A stretch of 64,000 nucleotides of DNA from Cepaea nemoralis (taxonomy: Eukaryota; Mollusca; Gastropoda; Stylommatophora; Helicidae): contig JACEFZ010022384.1 of the NCBI GenBank assembly GCA_014155875.1, forward strand, positions 526,501 to 590,500, given 5' to 3'. The notes under the pieces were generated by a model. The model had not been told where the DNA came from and searched no databases. It saw only the letters and a program-made list of their open reading frames with translations. The translations under genes were made by a program, and so were the position numbers. This document shows, one piece after another, positions 52,195 to 64,000 of this stretch (its first letter is position 1; each line of letters begins with the position of its first letter).

Positions 52195-52345
52195 TTTATT
52201 TTTTGCTCGTTTTGAACTCAAGCTACTACTGCTAGTGCACTGGTCTGATTTTTGCATGAGGGTTAGCTTTCCCTATTACCAGTGTCCCTCGCTATATAAC
52301 AATCGTTCTTTTCCATTCAGCCATGCCAACCTCCTTAGTTGGTAT
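52195..52345 (-). repeat. SINE-C copy, truncated
   Basis: TTTGCTCGTTTTGAACTCAA, GGTTAGCTTTCCCTATTACC, AGTGTCCCTCGC, then a jump to CCATTCAGCCATGCCAACCT; the middle is deleted. Confidence 0.7.
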
Positions 52346-52439
52346 TGAAGTTGGGCTTTTTAATAACTAGAAAACAAAACCAGTCCCCTAGTGGGAATCT
52401 GCCATGTAAAGTGTTAGTGCCCTCACATTGTCTAGACCA

Positions 52440-52760
52440 GAATGCACGGAAGAATAAGTGGCCAGACTTCACTCACAGCGATCAAGTAAGTGCAGGCGTC
52501 AAGCCCTCATCCGACCACACTCAGGCCATTATCAGCGTAACCCCCCTAATGATAACACCAAGTCTGTCTGAATAGATTATGCAACCACATGTATACACAT
52601 TTCATGATTGGCGAATCAGCCATGTGCAAATGTGGATTAACACTGCCGGCAGCATATCACATACTCCAAGACTGCCAAATATATATATGCATATACAGGC
52701 AAACTTCTGACCTGGAGACACAACAGTGGAAGATAAACTATATGGATCACTAAGTTAACT
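52440..52760 (+). pseudogene. LINE C-terminal relic
   Basis: Frame includes HFMIGESAMCKCGLTLPAAY then HILQDCQ, like the CxC...H...C zinc-knuckle end of jockey/I-type LINE proteins. Confidence 0.55.
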
Positions 52761-52914
52761 AAAAAAGGCAGTGAAATTCATACAAGAGAAAACATTGCAG
52801 TTATAGGCAAATTTCAAGTGAACGAATGAAGAAGACTAGCTGAAGAAGACACTCGCAGGTGCTACGATATCACTCACCAAAACTATAAGGAGAAGACAAA
52901 TGAAATGTATGCCG

Positions 52915-53090
52915 TTATCTGTTGGGGTATCATCCTTGCATCCCGGACAAGTCCATAGGTGCTCAAATCCTCTCCCCAACATATGCATCAATGTCCGGCG
53001 GCTAATAGTACCAGTTTTGTGTAGGTTGACGAGACTCCCTCATTCTCCCTATGTGCCTCTCGTCTGACTGTGCCAATTCTAACTCCATTT
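52915..53090 (-). pseudogene. I-like LINE C-terminal relic
   Basis: - strand reads VNLHKTGTISRRTLMHMLGR then GFEHLWTCPGCKDDT, homologous to INQHRTGVVSRYTLRDLLRR and GSEHLWTEW at the end of the I-like LINE at 5393-6805. Confidence 0.7.
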
Positions 53091-53345
53091 ATGGAGTTAA
53101 TCAACAGAAGAGGTAGAATAGAGAAATTAGCCGTGTAGGGAAGAAAATACTGGGGAAGAGAGACAGAGGAAGATATATGCTGAAAGCTAAAACAACCAGG
53201 CTAGAAATAATAATATAATCCACTCCAGCTTGATCAAAACAGATGACAGAAGGGATTGGGCAATCTTGATCACCAATGTTTCCTCCAGACCAGGAGCAGG
53301 AACCAAAGAAGCTGAGCCGGACAATTCAAATTTTTAGAAGTCCAA
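53091..53345 (+). pseudogene. RTE-like LINE 3' relic
   Basis: Pieces such as GKRDRGRYMLKAKTTR and DDRRDWAILITNVSSRPGAG resemble the RTE 3' coding end; frames are broken. Confidence 0.5.
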
Positions 53346-54145
53346 TTATGTTTTTAATGCTTGCATGTAATGATAAATATGAATGTGCTGATTGGAGACA
53401 AGTAATGTGTATGTGTGAGTACTAGGGTAGCCTAGGCAATGAGGAAACAGAAATCTAGAACTGTATATTTTCCCTACATACTTTATACAGTATATTTTAT
53501 ATTTTAAACCGTATATACTTTTGCTGAGGACAGGCTTTTATTGTTTTTATAGTTGAAGAACAAACTTTGTACATGCAATAAACCGGGAGTTGATAAAACC
53601 TAATACAAATAACTAAGCAAGGAACATTTAAGCAATGTGTTATTATCATTATCATCATCATCTTTTCATTAGGCTCCTCCTGGAGAACGTTCCATCACTT
53701 TAGATGACCTGAGCAGATGTACTTAAGTGTTTCAGTAGTGAGCTTTCAGTGGCAAATTGTTTTCTGTGACGTGGTTGCCAGAAGCAAGTGAATATTCATC
53801 TAGGATAGTCTGTGTTTATTGATGTGGCTGCATTGTTTCTGTTGAATGTATAGGATTGATGTCATAGTATATAAATAAACCACATTGTCATAGAAATAAT
53901 ATAACAATTGTTGCTTGATGTTCTATTTTATATGGTATTTGTCACAAGTTTTACGTTTGGAAACTGCATACATATACTTGTAATTAAAAATACATGTTAT
54001 ATTGTAGATGTAAATGTATTGATCATTATTATTTTGCTGTATATTGCTACCGGAAATAAACATGACAGTTTTTATGTCCTACTGAAGTGTTGTGTCAGTT
54101 TTTTATGTCTGTTAAGTGCTGAAATGTAACATCAAACTTGTTCTA
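53346..54145. other. A/T-rich sequence without recognised features
   Basis: Several AATAAA hexamers but no adjoining gene. Includes a short (ATC)n near 53650. Confidence 0.5.
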
Positions 54146-54149
54146 GTGT

Positions 54150-54535
54150 TTTAGTTTAGTTTGTTGACGGATCAACATCATGGCACGCGGGTGTAACCCA
54201 TACGTGCTCCGTTATACTCCTAACTCAAGCCTGAGACCAGAGAAACTCAGCTCAGTGCACGAACTCCATAGCTCCGGCAAGGATTCTGAAATACTTCAGG
54301 TAGATTTTTAACTCGAAATTTCGCCCTAGGCTACTCTTTTTTTTAATTTCAAACTGCCAAGGGATTTTTTACGTGTGCAATAATACAAACGGGTGTCCGA
54401 TCTCACTACCCAGAGACCAGGGGAAATTTGATTACTAGAAGTCCACATGAAAAAAATCCCAGGGCTTGAACCCGGGACCTCCAGCACTCAAGGCGGACAC
54501 CATACCTCGAGACCACTCAGCCGCCCTTGTTCTGG
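54150..54535 (-). repeat. SINE-B copy
   Basis: TTTAGTTTGTTGACGGATCA (tail), CATACGTGCTCCGTTATACT, GGGCTTGAACCCGGGACCTC (B box), ACCATACCTCGAGACCACTC (A box). Confidence 0.88.
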
Positions 54536-54559
54536 TGTATACCATTGGATCTTGGAATG

Positions 54560-55070
54560 TAAACGAGCAAATTAGAAAGAGTTTGAAGTCAGTAAAGATG
54601 TGGTTTTTGAGATGATTGTTGTGAATACCTCGGACAACCAGAGTAACTAAAATTGATTGCCTGGAATAGGCGAATGAAATTAGAACATTAGGGACAAGTA
54701 TAAAGCGGAGACGGTGTTCTTGGTCATGTAATGAGAAGAGAGGCGCTGAAGAAAATTGTGACCTCGGACAACCAGAGTAACTAACAATGATTGCCTGGAA
54801 TAGGCGAATGAAAGTAGAACATTAGGGACAAGTATAAAACAGAGACAATATTCTTGGTTATGTAATGAGAAGAGAAACAGTGGAGAACATTGTGACAGCT
54901 GGAAAGATCAGCAGTTGAAGAGGCAGCCCAAGAGAAATGTAGCCTGGTGGTCTAAGATAATGGCATGGAAGGATATCATCAGTAGAATTGATCCAGAACA
55001 CCAGGGTCTAAGTTCTCAGAACCTAACATGAATGGTTATGCCACTTTGCAGGTCATATGATGATGATTAG
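54560..55070 (+). pseudogene. RTE-like LINE 3' relic with internal 150-bp tandem duplication
   Basis: CCTCGGACAACCAGAGTAAC then GATTGCCTGGAATAGGCGAA and GTAATGAGAAGAG occur twice, about 150 bp apart. The tail region (GGCATGGAAGGATATCATCA, ATGATGATTAG) matches the RTE 3' pattern. Confidence 0.7.
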
Positions 55071-55084
55071 GGAGTTTTGTATAA

Positions 55085-55395
55085 TTTTAATACAGACTAT
55101 TATTTTGACTGCAATAAAATATTGAGATTATTTTGACTACTATAAAATATTGAGATTGTTTTGACTACCATAAAATATTGAGATTATTTTGACTACCATA
55201 AAATATTGAGATTATTTTGACTACCATGAAATATTGAGATTGTTTTGACTACCATGAAATATTGAGATTGTTTTGATTACCATAAAATATTGAGATTATT
55301 TTGACTACCATAAAATATTGAGATTATTTTGACTACCATAAAATATTGAGATTGTTTTGACAACCATAAAATACCAAGATTGTGTTGACTACCAT
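55085..55395. repeat. 29-bp minisatellite, about 10 copies
   Basis: Unit TTTTGACTACCATAAAATAT + TGAGATTAT with few variants. Confidence 0.95.
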
Positions 55396-55664
55396 AAAAG
55401 ACCTTTAATATTTTATCTATAAAATAAAGAAAGCTTGTATTTCATAAATTTACAAATAATATGACTACTAACATCATTACTACTACCACCTCCACTATTA
55501 TCATGATAACCAGAACCATTTTCCTTTCGACTACCATATAGTACTAAAAATGCTCTTTAAAAACTAAAACAACTGAATAAATTGTGGAGGAGAACAGACA
55601 GAACTACAAAAATTTGATTTTTTTAAGAGCATGCATCTTTCCCATTGCAACATACACCTGTGAG

Positions 55665-56080
55665 ACATGGACACTGACAATAGTGCAGAGAATGGGCAGC
55701 AGGCCACATAGAGGTTGAGGTGCAACAACTGATGCAGAGTAACACACATCAAGGTGTCATAGTGGTCTATACCGATGGGTCTGTGGTGAGAAACAGAAGT
55801 AGTGGTTGGGGTTTCATCGCGAAGGCTAATGGGCGATGATTGAAAAAGGAGAGTCTGGCATATGAGACTACTACCTCCAGCATGAACATGGAGGTGGAAA
55901 CAGTAACAGTAGCATTCCTTTGGTAAGAAGAGACCACTGCAACACACACTGCATTTATTATGGACTCAAGGAGTATGCTAAGTAAGGTGGGGAAAGGGAA
56001 CGTTTCGTGTGGAATAGCTAACCTCCTTCAGAGGTAACAGATTGTGAGAATTGTATGGATATATTGCCCTGGCCTTGTGG
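55665..56080 (+). pseudogene. RNase H relic of an I-like LINE
   Basis: VVYTDGSVVRNRSSGWGFIA, YETTTSSMNMEVETVTVAF and FIMDSRSMLSKVGKGN parallel the RNase H domain at 6130-6370 (Asp, Glu and Asp positions kept) but with stops and frameshifts. It is a different, older family member. Its end merges into the 88-bp array. Confidence 0.8.
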
Positions 56081-56083
56081 GGG

Positions 56084-57090
56084 CGTGAACAGGCTGGCAA
56101 GGAATGCACCTCTTGGTGATAGATTGCTTATTATGGACAAGGGAGAGGTGGCCGTGCGGGGGAGGTGGGGGTGTGAACAGGCTGGCAAGGAATGCACCTC
56201 TCGGTGATAGATTGCTTATTATGGACAAGGGAGAGGTGGCTGTGCGGGGGAGGTGGGGGTGTGAACAGGCTGGCAAGGAATGCACCTCTCGGTGATAGAT
56301 TGCTTATTATGGACAAGGGAGAGGTGGCTGTGCGGGGGAGGTGGGGGTGTGAACAGGCTGGCAAGGAATGCACCTCTCGGTGATAGATTGCTTCTTATGG
56401 ACAAGGGAGAGGTGGCCGTGCGGGGGAGGTGGGGGTGTGAACAGGCTGGCAAGGAATGCACCTCTCGGTGATAGATTGCTTATTATGGACAAGGGAGAGG
56501 TGGCTGTGCGGGGGAGGTGGGGGTGTGAACAGGCTGGCAAGGAATGCACCTCTCGGTGATAGATTGCTTCTTATGGACAAGGGAGAGGTGGCCGTGCGGG
56601 GGAGGTGGGGGGTGTGAACAGGCTGGCAAGGAATGCACCTCTCGGTGATAGATTGCTTATGGACAAGGGAGAGGTGGCCGTGCGGGGGAGGTGGGGGGTG
56701 TGAACAGGCTGGCAAGGAATGCACCTCTCGGTGATAGATTGCTTCTTATGGACAAGGGAGAGGTGGCTGTGCGGGGGAGGTGGGGGTGTGAACAGGCTGG
56801 CAGGGAATGCACCTCTCGGTGATAGATTGCTTATGGACAAGGGAGAGGTGGGGGTGTGAACAGGCTGGCAGGGAATGCACCTCTAGGTGATAGATTGCTT
56901 ATGGACAAGGGAGAGGTGGCTGTGCGGGGGAGGTGGGGGTGTGAACAGGCTGGCAGGGAATGCACCTCTCGGTGATAGATTGCTTATGGACAAGGGAGAG
57001 GTGGCTGTGCGGGGGAGGTGGGGGTGTGAACAGGCTGGCAGGGAATGCACCTCTCGGTGATAGATTGCTTATGGACAAGGGAGAGGTGGT
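56084..57090. repeat. 88-bp minisatellite, about 12 copies, grown from LINE RNase H
   Basis: Unit: GGCGTGAACAGGCTGGCAAG, GAATGCACCTCTCGGTGATA, GATTGCTTATTATGGACAAG, GGAGAGGTGGCTGTGCGGGG, GAGGTG. Later copies are 85 bp or shorter. One frame reads RLARNAPLGDRLLIMDKGEV, homologous to KLAGEATVEGGRAMDQADIL of the LINE at 6480-6540. Confidence 0.93.
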
Positions 57091-57117
57091 CGAGCGCCTG
57101 TGGGACCAGGTTTTACT

Positions 57118-57178
57118 TTACTATACAAAACTTAGGCCGGCAATATTTTCAAACACTGCACAGTCATTAAAAATACAC
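57118..57178. repeat. Lone arm of the 27664 inverted-repeat family
   Basis: Matches the right arm of 27664-27819 (GGCAATATTTTCAAACACTG, CACAGTCATTAAAAATACA). Confidence 0.75.
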
Positions 57179-57272
57179 CTTATATATTCGTTGCCACCGT
57201 TTGTAATTGGGTTAAAGGCTAGAGGGTCGACTTCATTTCGTTGCATCGGGCTCTTTCCCATAGTGCTCGGTC

Positions 57273-58640
57273 TAGTTAGTTAGTTAGTTAGTCGACAAAT
57301 CATCCTCATTGCACATCGAACCATTCAGTCCATAAGTGCTCGGATAACCTCCTCAGCAAATCCCGCAGCGTGTAGTGGCTAACGACGCCAGTTCGTGTTG
57401 GTTTATCAATCTTCTTTGGCTTCCTGCCGTAGTGTTCTTGTTTGGCCACCCCTCTCTTTAATTTGCTGTTCTCGCCGTCTGGCCATGGTTCGTAGATTCA
57501 CAGTCATCACTTGGTTCTCGCAAAAGTCTTACTTCTCGTAGAGAATTAGAATGTCAGCCTGGTCCATGGCGCGTCCGCCGTCCACAGTAGCCTTACCTGC
57601 GACGCTTGTCAGCCCGCTCATTCTCTTGTACCCTTGCATGCCCTGGCACGAAGATGAAACTAATCTTTCGCCAGCCGAGACCACTCCAGAGACAGCAACC
57701 ATTCTCTTCGCCCCCCCCCCCCCCCCATATCTATCCTCTTGAGCATGTTCATTGAGTCGCTAAGGAAACCATGCCCTACGTGAATGTCTGTTTCTCGCAT
57801 CCATGTTCTTGCTCTTTACTTACTGCCATGACTTCCATAGTCAGGCGCTACTTGTTTTGTCTCAGCCAAACGCACCAGAGTCCTCCTTCACAATCTCTCC
57901 TCCGGCCTGTAGCCGGTAACGGTCCATGAGCTTTCCACAATGTTCGGCCGCCCGACCCCATCTGTGTAATGACCGAGCATCACCTGTTCTAGCGACTCTC
58001 TTGAAATCAACGACTTGTACTTCCGCCTTCCACAGCATGCCCGGGACTTTTCTGCTCTGCATTTTCCTGTCTTAGTTGGATGCCAAACTGAAAAAGGCCT
58101 GTACATAAATCTCGTTGGCACTTGTAACCACTACCTCGCCAGGGTTCTAAGCTGCCTTCCAAGTGAACACACCTGTTGAAATGTCTTCTGCTTGACCCAT
58201 CCCACACTGACCTTCCTCTTTTAACTCCTGCTGCCCTTCACCTTCATAATTTCACTATTGTTGTGTGTTTGCATTAACTCTGAGGTAGGCACGTGCTCTG
58301 CAAATTTGTATTCTGTCTTCAATGGATGAAAATCAAGAAGGTAGCGCATCGCCTGCATGCGTATCTCTTGTACATCCAAGAATAATGCGCATAGCTTCAT
58401 TCTGTATCCTTTCCATCCTTTCTATTTGCTTACGGCTGAGAATCAGGATTGCCATCGCATACTCAAAAACAGACACGACCAGCCCTTCATATAGAAGACA
58501 TTGATGGCGCTGCTCACAGTTTGCTGCCGCCATCACCCGCATCGCAGCCAACCCTCTCTTGGTCTTTCTTATCACTTGGTCTATGTGCTCATTATAAGCA
58601 AGGCTTCGATCAAACCGTATCCCCAGGTAATTCATCCCCC
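57273..58640 (-). mobile_element. I-like LINE, 5'-truncated, second copy
   Basis: Reverse-oriented relative of 5393-6805. On the - strand it runs from MNYLGIRFDRSLAYNEHIDQ (58635) through RNase H remnants to GTCGACTAACTAACTAAC (tail, about 57273). A C-run of about 17 at 57712-57727 and many frameshifts. Both copies are cut near the same RT position, though copy 1 retains slightly more. Confidence 0.88.
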
Positions 58641-58646
58641 TTAAGT

Positions 58647-58722
58647 CACTTATTCCATCGTTTTATTAGTCCTCCCAAACCGGCTGCATAGAATGGCGTG
58701 CCTTATTGTCATTTACCTGCCA
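58647..58722. repeat. Left arm of a 76-bp inverted repeat pair
   Basis: CACTTATTCCATCGTTTTAT... pairs with 60230-60305 with about three mismatches; arms are 1.5 kb apart. Confidence 0.9.
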
Positions 58723-58730
58723 TTTACCTG

Positions 58731-59577
58731 TTCGGTCTACTTTCAGAAGAAAGCGTCGCACAGAGCAAACCTTCACCATGTTAGTATCACAGCCTGGGAT
58801 TCTGATATAAATCATCATCAGCAACAAGTGCCCTGCCAGCTGGCTTTGGCGGTCATGGCTCTCCACAAATTTCGGTATTTAGTGTTCATGATCAGTGTCA
58901 GCGTCTAACGGTATTTGAAAGTGAAGGGTTCAAGACAGGTAAATAGTACGAGCATAGATGAAACATAAATTCAGGCGTCAATAACATATGATTTATTATT
59001 CTCGAATTTAATTACATAATACTGTCTCATCACTCGCTAACAGCGTTCATTCTCGCACTAGTCAATATACAGCAATAATGTGGCAATGCAATATTACGAC
59101 ACCAATTACTACACTAGCGTATCACAGCCCCACACACAAACACAAGTCACACGGCTCAGCTATTCAATAGCTCTGAAGTACTAAGTAGATTCTATCCTGT
59201 CACACTCTCAGCATCGCATCCTCTCTCAGTCGTGTCCAAAGTCCGTCTTGCTTCCCTTCGACTGCCCAGTGGTCACGAGGTACTTGCCCCTCGTGCAACC
59301 CGTGGGATGTCAGATGTCTCGCATACGCCGGGTTGAGACCAGGCGTACTGCGTCGTTCGACCTGTCCGTCACGGATACTAGTACGGTCTTTCAGCATCTA
59401 GATTCTTCTCTTTCCCCCTTACTCACCCCATGTCCCTATCTCTAACATCTGTCCTTTCTTATGTCCCCTATAGGACCTTGACTTTGGCTGTGACGGTCAT
59501 GGTTCTCCACAAATTTCGGTATTTAGTGTTCATGATCAACTTTGCTGATGATATTCGATGTAAAAACTAAATGGAAA
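58731..59577. other. Unassigned DNA with a 44-bp direct repeat
   Basis: 58851-58894 and 59495-59538 share GGTCATGG, TCTCCACAAATTTCGGTATT and TAGTGTTCATGATCA with one mismatch. 58810-58860 looks like an RTE 3' end on the - strand. The 600 bp between the repeats match nothing else here. Confidence 0.5.
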
Positions 59578-59665
59578 AGAAGAGGTTAAATTAACATTCC
59601 TAGCTGACAGGGTTAATGTAACAACTAGCTGGGACATAAGAAGTTAAATTAACATCCCTAGCTGA
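59578..59665. repeat. 58-bp satellite, left part
   Basis: Unit: GTTAATGTAACAACTAGCTG, GGACATAAGAAGTTAAATTA, ACATTCCTAGCTGACAGG. One and a half units before an RTE-like LINE interrupts the array. Confidence 0.9.
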
Positions 59666-60078
59666 TCTTTTGATGTCAACGTCTTACAAGGTTATACACC
59701 AACAGCAGACAGTAGAATGACAGCATTGATGAATTTTATAATGATTTAGAGAAAGCCTTCAAGAAATGCAAGAATTCTGAAGTAAATATCATAATGGGTG
59801 ACTTGAATGCCAAAGTTGCAAATCAACAGGACGGATGCATAGTAGGCAAGTATGGACTAGGGGAACAGAATGAAAGAGGTTACAGACTTGTACAGTGGGC
59901 AAAAGAGCACGATGTGATTATTGGAAAAACCTGATATCATCAGCATCCAAGGCGATTATGGACATGGAGGAGTCCTTATCATAAGGAGTGTTGATTAGAT
60001 TCTCATCAATAGAAGATTTCGAAATGCCTTAAAAGCCACAAAAACAATACCAAGCGCAGACTGCTACAACGACCATTA

Positions 60079-60447
60079 ATTAATCTAAACCACGTTTTCA
60101 CATGTCTCCCGCCAAGGTAGGATTTCTGTGGACTTAGCCCCTTGTGATTTCCCGTAAAGCGACGCATAGGTGGCTAGAAAAAGTTACGAGGATTGAGTCA
60201 ATAAGTAAGTCACCACAGTTATGTGGGATGGCAGGTAAATGACAATAAGGCACGTCATTCTATGCAGCCAGTTTGGGAGGACTAATAAAACGATGGGATA
60301 AGTGCATCAATGTTGGTGGAAATTATGTTGAGAAATAAAGGGACAATGCATGTATAAAAATAAACTGGTTTCAAGTTGTTATTATAGTTAGTTATTTTTC
60401 TACAGCCATTTGTGACTTACTTATTAACTTACCCTCGTACATATACA
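60079..60447. repeat. Unknown insertion inside the LINE
   Basis: Interrupts the frame between ADCYNDH and KVKYTPRYTKFDL. It carries the right arm (60230-60305) of the 76-bp inverted repeat and ends CAAATAAAG. Class unknown; boundaries are inferred from the loss of LINE homology. Confidence 0.6.
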
Positions 60448-61928
60448 AATAAAGAAAGTCAAATATACACCAAGATACACAAAATTTGATCTACGGACAC
60501 TGAAGCATGAGAGATAACAGATAAATTCAATGTAGTGGTAAAGAACACATCTGATGCATTGTCCGATATGGAAATATTATTTCAAGATGTCAGCGACCAA
60601 TGGGAAATATTAAATAAATCAGTCAACCAAGCTGCAGAAACAACCATCCAAAAATAAAGACTAATTGGACGCAAGAAATGGAGACGGAAAGACATCTTAA
60701 AACTCATAGAAATAAGAAGAAATAACAAAAATAACAAGAAAAATATGAAGAGATTCTCAGGAAAATTAGGAAGCTATGCAAAGAGGCAAAAGAAACATGG
60801 CTTGAGGAAAATTGCAAGGAAATTGAAAACCAACACAACACCCGGAATACCAAATTAATGCACAAAAGAATTAATGACATCACTAACAAAAGAACACACA
60901 CATCAACGGGTTGCCTAAAAACCAAAGATGGCAAAATCATAATAGAAAAAGATCAGATTTTACATGCGTGGTCAATTATGTGAAAGACCTTTATGATGAT
61001 ACAAGAGAAGAACAGTATGATCATCGGAATAATAATGAAGGACCATCAATTTTGAAGATGGAAGTTCAGAATGCTCTTAACCATATGAAAACTGGCAAGA
61101 CCCTGGGTACAGATAACATCACAACAGAAATGATCAATGCCTTAGAAGAATATGGAATAGACCAAGTCACCAGACTGCTGAACGCAATATATGATACTGG
61201 AGATATACCTCCTGAATTATGTAATTCTATATTTATTGCAATCCCAAAGAAATCAGGAGCCTTGGAATGTGATCAACATCGAACAATTAGTATAATGAGC
61301 CACATCACGAAGATTTTGCTGAGAATTATCATGCAAAGAGTTAGGAAGAAAATACAACCCGAAATAGGAGAAGAACAATGTGGGTTTGTAGAAGGCAAGG
61401 GTACAGTAAATGCTGTGTATATACTGAGAACAGTAATTGAACGTTCTATAGAAGTAAACAAGATCTACATGTTTGCTTTATTGACTACACAAAGGCTTTC
61501 GATAAAGTGAGACATGTCGACATGATAAGGATGCTTGAGGATCCACAAATTGATAGAAAAGATCTTAGACTTGTAAATACCGTATATAGGAAACAACAAG
61601 CTGCCATAAGAATTGATAATAAAGTAGGTCAATATCAGCCTATTAAGAGAGATGTTAGACAGGGATGTGTAATGTCTCCAGATCTTTTTTTCCTTGTACA
61701 GTGAAAATATTTTCAGAAATATAGACGAAATGGAAGGAATCACCATTGGGGGAACGATGCATCAATAACATTAGATATACAGATGATACAGTCTTGATTG
61801 CAGACAATGAACAGGACCTGCAACATTTAGTAGATGCGGTTGTTGCACACAGTGAACAACTAGGGTTAGAATTTAATTGTAAGAAGACACAGATTATGGT
61901 CGTCACTGGGAAAAAGGAAACACCACAA

Positions 61929-62675
<747 letters not shown>

Positions 62676-63331
62676 TGTAATATACAAGTAAATGGGCATA
62701 TTCTTAAACAGGTGAATCGGTACAGTTATCTAGGAACAGTCATAACATCTGATGGGAGATGCCTTGAAATGATTAGAACAAGCATTTCCATTGCGAAAGT
62801 AGCCTTTTGCAAGATGAAAAACCTACTGACTCATAAAAAGATATCAAATGAGACGAGAAAAAGAATGTTGAAGTGCTAAATAGAATCTGTACTTTTGTAT
62901 GGATGTGAAGCGTGGACAATGAGCAGACAAGCTGAAAAACATCTGATGGCTGTGGAAATGTGGTTTCTGAGGAAAATGCAAAGAATACCATGGACAGACA
63001 GAAAAACCAATGAACAAGTCCTTGAAGAAACAAATGAAGATCGTAAACTGATTAGAGACATTAGACGTAGACAGTCAAAATGTTGTGGGCATGTTATGAG
63101 AAGAAATTAATTGGAGAACTTGGTGACAACTGAGAAGATCGAAGGGAAGAGACCAAGGGGAAGACCGAGAAATAAATACCTGGATGGCTTAGGCACGTGG
63201 CATGGTCGAGACAGAAACACAGAGCTAATCCACGACTCTGGTGATCGAGTGAAATGGCAAAACATGACCGGCCACTCTTATCGGCATGGAACATGATGGA
63301 TGGATGGATGGATGGATGGATGGATGGATGG

Positions 63332-64000
63332 AGCTGACTGGGTTAATGTAACAACTAGTTGGGACATAAGTTAAAGTAACATCCCTAGTTGACAGAGTTA
63401 ATGTAAAAACTACATTGGACATAAGAGATTAAATGAACATTCCTAGCTGACAGGGTTAATGTAGTAGCTAGCTGGTACATAAGAAGTGGTCAAGCTGTTT
63501 AACTCGGGCTCCGAAGGTTGTCGGTTCGATTCCGGGCAGCGTCCATCGGTTCACGAGTTAAATTTTTCGGAGTCTCCTGTGGGTCGTCGCTAGAGCTACG
63601 GAATTCGTGCTTTGTGCGACGCTTTCCGCGCTGCGGAAAGAGACCGAGCCATATGGGATAAAACCCGGTGCAATGAAGTCTACCCTGTCGTCTTTTAATC
63701 GACTTTTTGGTACATAAGAAGTTAAAGTAACATGCCTAGCTGACAGGGTTAATGTAACAACTAGCTGGGACAGAAGAGGTTAAATTAACATTTCTAGATG
63801 ACATGGTTAATGTAACAACTAGTTGGGGAAAAAGAAGTTAAATTAACATTCCTAGCTGACAGGGTTCATGTAAAAACTACAATGGACATAAGAGATTAAA
63901 TTACCATTCCTAGATGGACAGGGTTAATGTAACAATTAGATGTTAAAATGACATTCGTAGCTGACAACCAAGTGGGTTAGTATAACACAGCTACCTGAGA
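63332..64000. repeat. 58-bp satellite, right part, to the window end
   Basis: About eight diverged units of the repeat begun at 59578, interrupted by a SINE at 63488-63707. The array continues past the window. Confidence 0.9.
63488..63707 (+). repeat. tRNA-derived SINE with 15-bp target duplication
   Basis: 220 bp. Head GGTCAAGCTGTTTAACTCGG then GTCGGTTCGATTCCGGG (B box) resembles an arginine tRNA, with CCG in the anticodon position. TGGTACATAAGAAGT flanks it at 63473-63487 and 63708-63722. Ends in a T-rich tail. Not related to SINE-A, -B or -C. Confidence 0.88.

Noticed and set aside
58851..59538. LTRs of a retrotransposon
   Set aside because: The direct repeat is only 44 bp, and no primer-binding site, polypurine tract or gag-pol remnant lies between the copies.
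63488..63560. Functional tRNA-Arg gene
   Set aside because: The acceptor stem does not pair and the sequence is embedded in a SINE with its own target duplication.

Overview
This is animal nuclear DNA: GT-AG introns of kilobase length, tRNA-derived SINEs, several non-LTR retrotransposon (LINE) families, hAT, mariner and Helitron transposons, and many minisatellites. The mix suggests an invertebrate, possibly a mollusc, but that is a weak inference and no sequence here proves the taxon.

One host gene is recognisable. It runs on the + strand and covers most of the window (9313-48903). It is the orthologue of the SH2-domain tyrosine phosphatase SHP2 (PTPN11/PTPN6, corkscrew in flies). Fourteen exons with matching phases and canonical splice sites give two SH2 domains, a PTP domain with the HCSAGIGRTG signature, and a tail with two YxN motifs. 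They sum to 605 complete codons plus a stop. The first coding exon, expected to encode only a handful of residues, was not found in the 9.3 kb upstream.

Layout. 1-9.3 kb: upstream or first-intron DNA with SINEs, a long pyrimidine tract, a 1.45-kb G/T minisatellite and an I-like LINE fragment. 9.3-13.3 kb: first SH2 exon, whose 3' end and splice donor have expanded into a 46-bp minisatellite that was then split by a hAT element. 13.3-28.4 kb: SH2 and linker exons separated by SINEs, RTE-like LINE relics and a 26-bp minisatellite. 28.7-32.8 kb: a near full-length LINE on the - strand with a 10-bp target duplication. 34.2-48.9 kb: PTP and tail exons with at least seven tandem arrays between them. 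49-64 kb: 3' flank with a hAT MITE, LINE relics, an 88-bp array grown from a LINE RNase H sequence, a second I-like LINE, and a 58-bp satellite that hosts an RTE-like LINE, itself split by a Helitron, and a tRNA-Arg-like SINE.

The recurring theme is that minisatellites have grown from recognisable parent sequences: an exon-intron junction, an RNase H domain and an RT catalytic motif. No new gene system was found. The most unusual structures are the splice-junction-derived repeats inside the SHP2 gene. Boundaries given for old repeats are approximate unless a target duplication is quoted.
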